This document shows positions 1-7,726 of a stretch of DNA of 13,684 bases, piece after piece (positions within the stretch are counted from its first letter, which is position 1; the number at the start of each line of letters is the position of its first letter). The stretch is from Planctomycetota bacterium (GTDB lineage: Bacteria; Planctomycetota; PLA2; JAEUHO01), in assembly GCA_029213105.1 (NCBI GenBank), contig JARGNS010000039.1, positions 1 through 13,684 on the forward strand. The letters run 5' to 3'. The notes below the pieces were generated by a model. The model ran no database searches and was not told the origin of the DNA. It saw only the letters and a program-made list of their open reading frames with translations. The position numbers and the translations under genes are program-made.

Positions 1-515
1 TGCAGACCGTCGGCCGCAAGGACCCCGCGGGACCCAAGATCATCGCGAACCGCGGTGCCAGCGGCATCGACGGCATCGTGTCGACCGCCGCCGGCGTGGC
101 GCGCGGTGCCGAGCAGCCCGCGACGCTGCTCATCGGCGATCTCGCCCTGCAGCACGACATCAACGCACTGGCCCACGTCGGCGCACTCGAGCAGCCCCTC
201 ACCATCGTCGTCATCAACAACGGCGGTGGCGGCATCTTCTCGTTCCTGCCGATCGCCGCACACGAAGACGTCCTGCGCCCCTACGTCGAGACGCCGCACA
301 CGGTCACCTTCGAGGGCGTGTGCGCGAGCTTCGGCTTGCCCTACGCCCACGTGGATGCGCGCGACGGCTTCGAGGCGGCCTACAAGGCTGCCGTCGAGTC
401 GGGCGCCTCGTCGCTCCTCGAGGTGAAGTCGGACATCGCCGCCAACAAGGCACACCACGACCGCATCGAGGCCGCGATCGAGGCGGCCATCCAGGCGACC
501 TCGAAGGACGCATGA
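1..515 (+). CDS. menD: MenD, SEPHCHC synthase, C-terminal part (5' end outside window)
   Basis: MenD is a thiamine-diphosphate enzyme that adds the succinic semialdehyde unit from 2-oxoglutarate to isochorismate, giving SEPHCHC, the first committed step of menaquinone synthesis. Only the last 170 residues are visible, about the final third of a family that is usually 550-600 aa; the frame is open to the left edge with its first full codon at 3. The fragment begins with the MenD signature NRGASGIDG (residues 16-24). It then shows the ThDP/Mg motif as GDLALQHDINAL (45-56) and NNGGGGIFSFLP (72-83). These three motifs in this order are specific to MenD among ThDP enzymes. The stop TGA overlaps the menH start as ATGA, so translation is coupled. 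No frame damage is seen. The identification is firm; nothing can be said of the N-terminal two thirds. Confidence 0.96.
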   Translation, partial: QTVGRKDPAGPKIIANRGASGIDGIVSTAAGVARGAEQPATLLIGDLALQHDINALAHVGALEQPLTIVVINNGGGGIFSFLPIAAHEDVLRPYVETPHTVTFEGVCASFGLPYAHVDARDGFEAAYKAAVESGASSLLEVKSDIAANKAHHDRIEAAIEAAIQATSKDA

Positions 516-1264
516 GCGCGCCGCCGCTTGTCCTGCTCCACGGCTTCCTCGGAAGCGCTGCCGACTGGCATCCCCTGCGCGCGGCCCTCGGTACCGAGCG
601 CGTCTACCTCGCCCCCACGCTTCCCGGCCACGGCGCCGAGCCGGCCCCCGTACCCGAGGACGACGACGACGCCCTGCTCGGGGTCGTCGCGTTCCTCCTG
701 GCCCACGCCCCCCCCGAGCCCTTCGATCTGGTCGGCTACTCCATGGGCGGGCGCCTCGCCCTGGCCCTGCTCGCCGCCGCCCCGGAGCGCGTCCGCCGGG
801 CGGTGATCGTCAGCGCCTCCCCGGGCCTCGAGGACGAGGGCGAGCGGGCCGCGCGCCGCGAGCTCGATCGGGTCCGCGCGGCCGCGCTGCGCGCCCTGCC
901 CTTCGAGCTCTGGCTCGAGACGTGGTACGGCATGCCCCTCTTCGACACCCTGCGCGCCTCGGCGGCCTACCCGGCCATGCTCGCGCGGCGCCTCCGGGGC
1001 CATCCCGACGCCCTCGCCGCGGCGCTGGAGGCCTTCTCTCCCGGGCGCCAACCCCCTCTCCGTCAGCGGTTGGCCACCTGCCCGGTCCCGGCTCTACTCA
1101 TGGCTGGCGCGCTCGACGCGAAGTACGTGGCCTCCAACCGCGCACTCGCCGAAGCGAACCCGGCCTTCGAGGCCATGACCGTGGCCGACGCGGGCCACGC
1201 CCCCCAGTTGGAGAGACCCGATGACTTCCACGACGCCGTCCGACGCTGGCTCGACCGCCCCTGA
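512..1264 (+). CDS. menH: MenH, SHCHC synthase (alpha/beta hydrolase)
   Basis: MenH removes pyruvate from SEPHCHC to give SHCHC. The 250-aa product is a normal length for MenH and shows a complete alpha/beta-hydrolase layout. The oxyanion-hole motif HGFLG is at 10-14, the nucleophile elbow GYSMGG at 75-80 (Ser77), the acid Asp202 in GALDAKY and the catalytic His229 in AGHAPQLERP. A short acidic run (EDDDD, 49-53) is a local oddity of no obvious meaning. The ATG start overlaps the menD stop by four bases (ATGA), and an AAGGA lies just upstream within the menD end at unusually short spacing (3 nt). The last 44 nt also encode the start of MenB. By sequence alone it could be another small esterase; its place between menD and menB makes MenH much the best call. 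Confidence 0.93.
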   Translation: MSAPPLVLLHGFLGSAADWHPLRAALGTERVYLAPTLPGHGAEPAPVPEDDDDALLGVVAFLLAHAPPEPFDLVGYSMGGRLALALLAAAPERVRRAVIVSASPGLEDEGERAARRELDRVRAAALRALPFELWLETWYGMPLFDTLRASAAYPAMLARRLRGHPDALAAALEAFSPGRQPPLRQRLATCPVPALLMAGALDAKYVASNRALAEANPAFEAMTVADAGHAPQLERPDDFHDAVRRWLDRP

Positions 1265-2087
1265 GCAGATCACCTTCCCTTGGGAGAAGGTCCTCGACTT
1301 CGAAGACATCCGCTACGAGCGCTTCGAGGGCATCGCCAAGATCACGATCTGCCGTCCGGAGGTGCGCAACGCGTTCCGCCCGACGACGGTCATGGAGATG
1401 CGCAAGGCGCTCGACGACGCGCGCGACAACCCGGAGATCGGCGTGATCGTCTTCACCGGCGAGGGCAAGGACGCCTTCTGCTCCGGCGGCGACCAGCGCA
1501 TCCGCGGCGACGCGGGCTACCGGGACGACCAGGGCATCCACCGCCTCAACGTGCTCGACCTGCAGCGCGAGATCCGTCGCTGCCCGAAGCCCGTCGTGGC
1601 GATGGTGGCTGGCTACGCGATCGGCGGCGGGCACGTGCTGCACGTCGTGTGCGACCTGACGATCGCGGCCGACAACGCGCGCTTCGGTCAGACCGGCCCG
1701 AAGGTCGGCTCCTTCGACGGCGGCTACGGTTCGAGCTTCCTCGCCCGCATGGTCGGCCAGAAGAAGGCCCGCGAGATCTGGTTCCTCTGCCGTCAGTACG
1801 ACGCGCAGGAAGCGCTCGAGATGGGCATGGTCAACACGGTCGTGCCCTACGAGCAGCTCGAGGCCGAGACGGTCAAGTGGTGCCGCGAGATGCTGGTGCA
1901 CTCGCCGCTGGCCCTGCGCTGCCTCAAGTCGGCCCTGAACGCGGACTGCGACGGCCAGGCCGGCCTGCAGGAACTCGCCGGCAACGCGACGCTGCTCTAC
2001 TACATGACCGAAGAGGGCCAGGAAGGCCGCAACGCCTACCAGCAGAAGCGCAAGCCCAACTTCGATCAGTTCCCCAAGCGTCCGTAG
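1221..2087 (+). CDS. menB: MenB, 1,4-dihydroxy-2-naphthoyl-CoA synthase
   Basis: MenB is a crotonase-fold enzyme that closes the second ring, turning o-succinylbenzoyl-CoA into DHNA-CoA. The 288-aa product has NAFRP (50-54), the CoA oxyanion-hole segment CSGGDQRIRG (87-96), GYAIGGGHVLH (131-141) and the family-specific QTGPKVGSFDGGYG (157-170), with Asp166 as the conserved active-site acid. The C-terminal end (NADCDGQAGLQELAGNAT, MTEEGQEGRNA) is nearly the same as I recall for the E. coli enzyme. Gly159 sits where the mycobacterial type has Asp, so this should be the bicarbonate-dependent type I form. The ATG at 1221 has GGAG 7 nt upstream and is the only usable start before the conserved FEDIRYE. 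It therefore really overlaps menH by 44 nt; the overlap encodes a low-complexity Ser/Thr/Ala leader. Confidence 0.97.
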   Translation: MTSTTPSDAGSTAPEQITFPWEKVLDFEDIRYERFEGIAKITICRPEVRNAFRPTTVMEMRKALDDARDNPEIGVIVFTGEGKDAFCSGGDQRIRGDAGYRDDQGIHRLNVLDLQREIRRCPKPVVAMVAGYAIGGGHVLHVVCDLTIAADNARFGQTGPKVGSFDGGYGSSFLARMVGQKKAREIWFLCRQYDAQEALEMGMVNTVVPYEQLEAETVKWCREMLVHSPLALRCLKSALNADCDGQAGLQELAGNATLLYYMTEEGQEGRNAYQQKRKPNFDQFPKRP

Positions 2088-2094
2088 CACCTAC

Positions 2095-2960
<866 letters not shown>

Positions 2961-2973
<13 letters not shown>

Positions 2974-4073
2974 AGATCGAACGCGTCGAGTTCGCGAACT
3001 TCCGTCTCCCCCTGACCCGCCGGTTTCGGGTCGGCACCCTCGCCATCGAGGAACGGGCCGGGCGCTTCGTGCGCCTCACGACGACCGAGGGCCTGCAGGG
3101 TCACGGCGAGATCGCTCCACTGCCCGGTCTGCACACCGAGAGTCTCGCGGACGTCGACAAGGTCCTGCGCGCCGTCGGGCCGGGCCTGCAGGGTGGAGAC
3201 TTCGCCACCTTCGATGCCCTCGCCCAGAACATCGCCAACCGTGTCGCGGCCTGCGCACCGGACGGCTGCCCCAGCGCCGTATTCGGGTTGCAGAGCGCGG
3301 CCGCGGCCGTGTTCGCGGACCAGGCCGACACGACCCCGGCCGCCATCCTGGCCAAGGCTCCGCGAGACCGCGTGGCGGTCAACGCCCTCTTCGTGGGCTC
3401 CCCCGTCGCGGCCGCCGAGGCCGTCGCCTCCGGCGAGCTCGACGCCTACTCCTGCGTGAAGGTGAAGGCAGGTCGCCAGTCCCTCGGCGAGGATCGCGAC
3501 GTCTTCAAGATCCTGCTCGCCGGGCTGCCCGACCAGACGACCCTGCGCATCGACGCGAACCGGGCCCTGTCCCTCGAAGACGCGATCCAGCGCTTCGAAG
3601 GGCTGCCGCCGGAGCGCATCGAGTTCCTCGAGGAACCGCTGGCGAACCCCGGCGAACTCGTGGAGCTGCATACCCGCACGGGGCTTTCGATCGGCTTGGA
3701 CGAGACGCTGCACATCCCCTCCCTGCGCGACATCGGCCGGGCGCCGTACGTGAGCGCCTGGTGCCTGAAGCCCTCGCGCATCGGCCATTGGGGTCGCCTG
3801 TGCTTCCTGGCGCAGGAAGCCGAGCGCGCGGGTTCGGCCGTCGTCGTGAGCTCCGCGCTGGAGTCCGGACTCGGGCTGTGGGCCCAGGTCCAGATCGCAG
3901 CCGCCCTTCCGGGGCGCACGGCCGCAGCGGGCCTCGGCACCGAGGGCTGGCTGCGCCTGGACACGGTCTCCCCCCCGTACGACGCGAGCTTCGGCGTCGT
4001 GCGCACCTGCGACTGGCAGGGCTCCCTGTCCGAGCGGGTCCGCGCCAAGCTGCGCTTCGTGAGGGCCGGGTGA
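2961..4073 (+). CDS. menC: MenC, o-succinylbenzoate synthase (enolase superfamily)
   Basis: MenC dehydrates SHCHC to o-succinylbenzoate. Counting from GTG 2961 (370 aa), all enolase-superfamily catalytic elements are present. These are the Lys pair in CVKVKAG (Lys167, Lys169), the metal ligands Asp198 in RIDAN, Glu224 in EFLEEP and Asp247 in GLDE, and the second-side Lys270 in CLKPSRIG. The N-terminal capping domain precedes the barrel. Two starts are possible: GTG at 2961, or TTG at 2970, which overlaps the menA stop as TTGA and would give MKIERVEF, the usual look of a MenC N-terminus. I favour 2970 on family grounds but list the longer form. The enolase family also holds dipeptide epimerases and N-acylamino-acid racemases; the position between menA and menE settles it as MenC. 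The stop overlaps the menE start (TGATG). Confidence 0.94.
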
Positions 4074-5467
4074 TGGATCCCGCGGCCGCACCCCTGCTCG
4101 CCGCCTTGCAGGACCGTGGCTCGAGGCCCTTTCTCGCACGCGCCGATGGCACGGTCTCGGGCACCGCCATGCTGGCCGCCATGGACGCGGCCCGTACTCG
4201 CGCCGCCGCGCTGCCCGTGGCGTTGGCTCCCGGCGATGTCGTGGCCCTGCGCGGACGCCATGGCGCCATCGAGATCGCCGCACCCCTCACCGCCTGGTCC
4301 ATGGGGCTGTGCACGCATCTGATCAGCGCCCGCGAGACGACGTCGTCGGTCGACGGCCTGCTGGCGCGCTCCGGCGCACGCATGCTCCTGACCTACGAGT
4401 CGTCGGGCGCGTTCGGCGGCATCCCGCTCGCTGGTACGAACACCATCAACCTGCCCACGGGCACCTTGCTCGTGACATCCGGCTCGCGCGCCGCGCCCAA
4501 GCTCGTCTACCACCGGCTCGAGAAGCACATCGAGAGCGCGCGGGCGGCTGCCGCGTTCCTCGAGCTGGGTGCGGAGGACCGTCTGCTGCTCTCGCTGCCG
4601 GCGTGGCATGTGGGCGGGCTCTCGCTGGTCTTCCGGGCCCTGGTCTCCGGCGCGGTGCTCTGCACACCGCCCCCGGCCATGAAGCTGGCGGAGGCCCTCG
4701 CGACGTTCCGCCCCACGCAGGTCTCGCTGGTGGCCACCCAGCTGGCGCGCCTGCTCGAAGATGTCGAGGCCGTCGCGCACCTGCGTGCGTGCCGCACCGT
4801 CCTGATGGGCGGGGGCCCGACCCCGGAGTCGCTGCGCGGGGCGGCGCTCGACGCGGGCATCCCGCTGGCCATGGGCTACGGCGCCACCGAGACCGGTGCG
4901 TTCGTTGCCGCCTCGCGCGATCCCGCCATCGTGCGCCGGGACGATGCGGTCGGGCCGGCCCTGCCGGGGCGCGAGGTGCTCGTCGATGGCTCCGGCCGGA
5001 TCGCGGTGCGCGCCCCCACGCTGCTGGACGGCTACCTGGGCAGGACGGGCCTGGAGACCGCCCTGGACGCGAGCGGCGCCTGGCCCAGCGGCGACCTGGG
5101 CACGCTGCAGGGTGGCGTGCTGCACGTGCACGGCCGCGCCGATCGCGTGTTCATCTCGGGCGGCGAGAACGTGCAGCCCGAGGAGATCGAGGACGCCCTG
5201 CTGGGACTCGCCGGCGTCACCGAGGCCGTCGTGGTCCCCGTGCCCGATGTGGAGTTCGGCCAACGCCCCGTGGCCTTCGTGGCCGGCGAGGGACTCAGCG
5301 CCCCGACGCTGGACGCAGGCCTGCGCGCCGAGCTCGCGGGCTTCAAGACGCCGGACATCTACTACCAGCTTCCCGCACGCCCCGCGGGGCAGCTGAAGCC
5401 CGACCTGCTGCGACTGACGGCCATGGCGCGTGACGCCCTCGCCGCGGCGCAGCTGCGGCGGCTGTAG
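4073..5467 (+). CDS. menE: MenE, o-succinylbenzoate-CoA ligase
   Basis: MenE activates o-succinylbenzoate with ATP and CoA through an acyl-adenylate; it belongs to the ANL (AMP-binding) family. The 464-aa product is the usual MenE length. It shows the P-loop as TSGSRAAPK (135-143), LPAWHVGGLS (175-184), the A5 motif MGYGATETG (267-275), SGDLG with Asp341, the hinge motif GRADRVFISGGENVQPEEIE (354-373) and the late catalytic Lys442 in GQLKPDLL. The P-loop departs from the common TSGSTGxPK: Arg139 and Ala140 replace Thr-Gly. The other motifs are intact, so activity is still likely. The ATG overlaps the menC stop (TGATG), with GAGGG 7 nt upstream. It is the last gene of the + strand men operon; the next gene is convergent. 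Confidence 0.94.
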   Translation: MDPAAAPLLAALQDRGSRPFLARADGTVSGTAMLAAMDAARTRAAALPVALAPGDVVALRGRHGAIEIAAPLTAWSMGLCTHLISARETTSSVDGLLARSGARMLLTYESSGAFGGIPLAGTNTINLPTGTLLVTSGSRAAPKLVYHRLEKHIESARAAAAFLELGAEDRLLLSLPAWHVGGLSLVFRALVSGAVLCTPPPAMKLAEALATFRPTQVSLVATQLARLLEDVEAVAHLRACRTVLMGGGPTPESLRGAALDAGIPLAMGYGATETGAFVAASRDPAIVRRDDAVGPALPGREVLVDGSGRIAVRAPTLLDGYLGRTGLETALDASGAWPSGDLGTLQGGVLHVHGRADRVFISGGENVQPEEIEDALLGLAGVTEAVVVPVPDVEFGQRPVAFVAGEGLSAPTLDAGLRAELAGFKTPDIYYQLPARPAGQLKPDLLRLTAMARDALAAAQLRRL

Positions 5468-5471
5468 CCGC
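5458..5471 (+). terminator. Possible weak hairpin at the end of the men operon
   Basis: GCGGCT-GT-AGCCGC is a perfect inverted repeat spanning the menE stop codon; as RNA it would form a 5-bp GC stem with a 4-nt loop. There is no T-run behind it. It lies at the convergent end between menE and the minus-strand heme gene, where a transcript end is expected. It may equally be chance in GC-rich DNA. The rest of the 90-bp gap (5468-5557) shows nothing else that I can support. Confidence 0.25.
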
Positions 5472-5623
5472 GCACCGGAGCGTGCGCAGCTCCTGCAGCC
5501 GGACGACCCGTGGCCCGCGACCGGCAAGGCGGCACGCAGGGCGGGGCGTGGCGGGGACTAGCGCCCCCGCGCCAGGCGCTCGAGCAGCTTGGGCCACCAG
5601 GTGCCCGGCTTCTGGTGCGCGAC

Positions 5624-5713
5624 GCGCTTCGAGCGTCGGCGCGGCTTGCGGCTCTTGCCGGACGACTTCCCGCTCTTGCCGGACTTCTTGCCGCTCTTGC
5701 CCGACGTCTTGCC
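5624..5713 (-). repeat. Low-complexity Gly-Lys-Ser repeat in the tail of the heme protein
   Basis: On the minus strand this codes a tract of imperfect GKSG/KSGK units followed by RKPRRRSKR, after a His/Asp-rich spacer (HADGHG). At DNA level it is a degenerate short tandem pattern built on CTTGCCG-like units on the + strand. Such a tail is not part of the conserved di-heme fold. It may bind an anionic surface (cell wall, DNA or lipid) or simply be an unstable repeat. Confidence 0.7.
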
Positions 5714-6835
5714 GTGACCGTCCGCGTGGGACCCGGCCTCGTCGTGCTGCGCCATGTAGGCCAGCAGGGCCTTGGCCGGCGAGCTCGGCGTACGCAGGGT
5801 GCGCAGGAAGGCGAGGACCTCATCCTGCTGGGCTTCGGAGAGTGCGGCGAAGCGATCGCGCACCACCTGCGCCTCGCCGCCGTGGGCGAGGATCGCGTCG
5901 GTCAGGGTCGTGGCGCGGCCATCGTGCAGGTACGGCGCCGTGTCGGCCACACCCCAGAGGCGTGCCGTGATGAACAGACGGTTCTCCTCCGCGCTTGCCG
6001 CGTGGAAGTTCTCGCCCAGGCCCGCCCCCATGTCGTGGCGGCGCAGGTCGCTGAAGAGCGGCACGCTCACGCCCCCGGCCCGGTTGCGATCGAAGCCCGG
6101 CGCCGGGGCGGCGAGATCGATGCCGTAGTAGATGTTGGCCCTGGGGTCGGTCTCGACCTCGGGGAGGCGCAGGGGCAGACGGCGCGCCTCGGTCTCGAGC
6201 GTGGGGCGGTGGCATTCGACACACCCCAGGCTGTGGAACCGACGGTAGCCCTGCGTGGCCGCGCGACCGCGACGGTCCTGGATCGGACGATCGAGCGTGG
6301 TCGCGAACACGTGCAGCGAGGAGAGATCCCCACGCTTGATCTCATCGGCCACGCCATCCTGATCCGCATCCACGCCATCGCCGACGAGCTCGGACGGCTG
6401 CATGCCGAAGTGGAACCCCATGGCATCCACGTCGAAGGCCCGCACCGTGGCGAACTGCCCTTTGCGGCCGAAGGGCCGCACGACCAGGTCGGGCTTCACG
6501 CCCGTGACGTTCGTCGTGTCGACCTCGCCCGCGGCGTTCGCCACCAGGGAGCCGAAGTGGACGCCCTTGGACACGAGCTCGACGGGCGTGCCGGGCGTGG
6601 CGATGGCCTGCTGCTTGAGGCGCTGCAGGTCGCGCGTCATCTCCAGCCCCACCAACTCGACGCCACCGGAGCCGAACAGGAAGGGCGGATTGGCGAAGCG
6701 ACCATCGAACTGGTTGGTGCCGCCGCCGATGTCGACCGAGCCCAGCAGGGTCGGCTTCACGATCGCGTTGGCATTCGAGCCGCCGACACCACCGATGCCG
6801 AGCACGGGCGGCATCGTGCCCGCACGGACGACGCT

Positions 6836-6861
6836 GGGGCACTCGAGGCAGGACTGGGCCC
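6836..6861 (-). other. Frameshift and lost heme histidine in the di-heme protein gene
   Basis: Reading the minus strand, frame A gives TFLRING and frame B gives QSCLECPSVV; they meet at the palindromic GGGCCC (6856-6861) with two bases left over, so one base seems to be missing (or two extra). The codon at 6836-6838 is CCC (Pro) where the family has CAC (His) in CxxCH. Both lesions lie within about 25 bases of each other, while the flanking protein on each side is normal. Confidence 0.75.
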
Positions 6862-7139
6862 GTTGATCCGCAGGAAGGTCCCGTTGCCCCCCATCGTCGG
6901 ACGCTCGTCGTCCCCGTAGCCGTCGTGACGGTTGAAGGGCGTCGAGAAGATGATGAGGCCCTGACGGCGGATCTCGGTCTGGGCGATCGCTCCGCTGGCG
7001 ATCTGCTGCTGCGTGATCCGGTCGGGCGGCAGGGCCCCCGTCTCACCGGCCGATGCGGCCAGCCCCCCCATGGCAAGCAGGGTCACCGCGACGAGGTAGG
7101 TCAGGGCCAAGCGCTGCATCATCCAACTCCATCCGCACG

Positions 7140-7157
7140 GCCCCCGGGGACGGGGGC
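7140..7157. promoter_or_regulatory. GC-rich inverted repeat in the leader of the di-heme gene
   Basis: GCCCCCG-GGGA-CGGGGGC is a perfect 7-bp inverted repeat with a 4-nt loop, centred about 25 bases upstream of the heme gene start. It lies between the likely transcription start (near 7159) and the Shine-Dalgarno GGAG (7127-7130), so it would form a stable stem in the 5' leader of the minus-strand mRNA. It could also be a DNA operator for a dimeric repressor. No function can be assigned. Confidence 0.45.
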
Positions 7158-7165
7158 GGGACGGA

Positions 7166-7193
7166 AGTATCGCAGACCCGCCCTGCCCCACAA
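7166..7193 (-). promoter_or_regulatory. Possible sigma70-type promoter of the di-heme gene
   Basis: Reading the minus strand, TTGTGG (7188-7193) is followed after 16 bases by GATACT (7166-7171). This predicts a start near 7159 and a leader of about 37 nt, which fits the GGAG ribosome site upstream of 7122. The match is partial (three of six and four of six bases), so it is tentative. Confidence 0.35.
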
Positions 7194-7283
7194 CCGACCC
7201 GGATCCGAACGCGCCACAAAGCGTCCCAAAACGATCCACGCGGGGCAGGGTGGCTCCTGGGGGCCAGCAGGGCGCAGCGGGCC

Positions 7284-7289
7284 TATACT
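7284..7289 (+). promoter_or_regulatory. -10 box TATACT for a leaderless slyD-menI transcript
   Basis: TATACT (five of six bases of the consensus TATAAT) stands out in very GC-rich surroundings. Only eight bases separate it from the ATG at 7298, so the expected transcription start falls on or within two bases of that ATG. The sequence between (CACCGCCC) has no Shine-Dalgarno element. I see no convincing -35 box 16-18 bases upstream. Confidence 0.6.
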
Positions 7290-7297
7290 CACCGCCC

Positions 7298-7726
7298 ATG
7301 AGCATCAAGAACGGCGACCGTATCCGCATCCACTACAAGGGCACCCTCAAGGAAGGCGACCAGTTCGACTCCTCCTACGAGCGCGGCGACCCCCTCGAGT
7401 TCACGGCGGGCAGCAGCGAGCTGATCCCGGGCGTCAGCGAGGCGGTGATCGGCATGGAGGTCGGCGACAAGAAGACCGTCGACATCGCGCCGGACCGTGG
7501 CTACGGCGAGCGCCACGAGGAGATGATGGTGCGCGTCAAGCGCGAGCAGCTGCCCGAAGGCTCCGACCTCGGCACGATGCTCCAGCTCGAGACGCCCGAG
7601 GGTGCCGTCCAGGTCGTCCTGACGGCGTTCGAAGACGACGAAGCCGTGCTCGACGGCAACCACCCGCTCTCGGGCAAGGATCTCGTGTTCGAGATCGAGA
7701 TCGTCGAGATCGTCGTCCCGGCCTGA
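7298..7726 (+). CDS. SlyD-like FKBP-type peptidyl-prolyl isomerase
   Basis: This is a 142-aa cytoplasmic FKBP of the SlyD type, which catalyses cis-trans isomerisation at proline and acts as a folding helper. The FKBP half shows VHYKG-like IHYKGTL (11-17), FDSSYERGDP (23-32), the core motif ELIPGVSEAVIGMEVGDKK (41-59) and GYGER (68-72). The middle (about 71-118) is the insert-in-flap chaperone domain. It closes with the SlyD signature DGNHPLSGKDLVFEIEI (119-135). Unlike E. coli SlyD it has no His/Cys-rich metal-binding tail, so a role in nickel delivery is not supported. There is no signal peptide. The ATG at 7298 lacks a ribosome site but sits right after a TATACT box, suggesting leaderless translation. 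The stop overlaps the next gene by one base (TGATG), so the two are co-expressed. Confidence 0.93.
   Translation: MSIKNGDRIRIHYKGTLKEGDQFDSSYERGDPLEFTAGSSELIPGVSEAVIGMEVGDKKTVDIAPDRGYGERHEEMMVRVKREQLPEGSDLGTMLQLETPEGAVQVVLTAFEDDEAVLDGNHPLSGKDLVFEIEIVEIVVPA

Larger units (their letters stand above)
5558..7122 (-). pseudogene. Secreted di-heme oxidoreductase / cytochrome c peroxidase-like protein, frameshifted
   Basis: Restored, this is a 521-aa exported c-type heme protein of the DHOR (putative di-heme peroxidase) group. The start at 7122 has GGAG just upstream and opens a signal peptide (hydrophobic core about 5-22, AxA-type end SAG near 24-26). The reading frame breaks at 6857-6859; one added base rejoins the signal-peptide frame to the body, whose longest ATG-initiated form is 5558-6814 (418 aa). 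The body has a Ca-type DxDxDG loop as DADQDGVADE (about 252-261), heme site GCVECH (300-305), HDMG (363-366) and the family motif LWGVADTAPYLHDGR (389-403). The first heme site reads CLECP (92-96): its axial His is missing. The last 50 or so residues are a basic Lys/Ser/Gly tail. It is either a recent pseudogene or a consensus error; substrate unknown. Confidence 0.8.

Noticed and set aside
1098..2090. Minus-strand 330-aa open frame opposite menB
   Set aside because: It is a shadow of menB caused by third-position G/C; the His/Val/Leu/Asp-rich translation has no domain and no ribosome site.
5468..5557. Small gene or RNA between menE and the di-heme gene
   Set aside because: Only 90 bp, with no start plus ribosome site, no clear promoter and no tRNA-like fold; only weak GC hairpins are visible.
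6856..6861. Programmed ribosomal frameshift at GGGCCC
   Set aside because: The site is not a known slippery heptamer and no downstream pseudoknot is obvious. The heme motif next to it is also damaged, so an error or mutation is simpler.
5510..6919. Long + strand open frame (469 aa) across the di-heme gene
   Set aside because: It is antisense to a protein with a clear family match (CxxCH, LHDGR, DxDxDG). The + strand translation has no recognisable motif, and its codon pattern mirrors the reverse gene, as is usual in high-GC DNA.
7123..7329. Upstream extension of the heme protein to 7329 (extra 69 residues before MMQRL)
   Set aside because: The added sequence is Pro/Gly/Arg-rich, runs across the divergent promoter region and into slyD, and would bury the signal peptide; GGAG sits right before 7122.
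6925..7725. Upstream in-frame extension of the thioesterase to 6925
   Set aside because: It would read through the divergent promoter and the whole FKBP gene in another frame; the ATG at 7726, coupled to the FKBP stop, begins right at the conserved fold.
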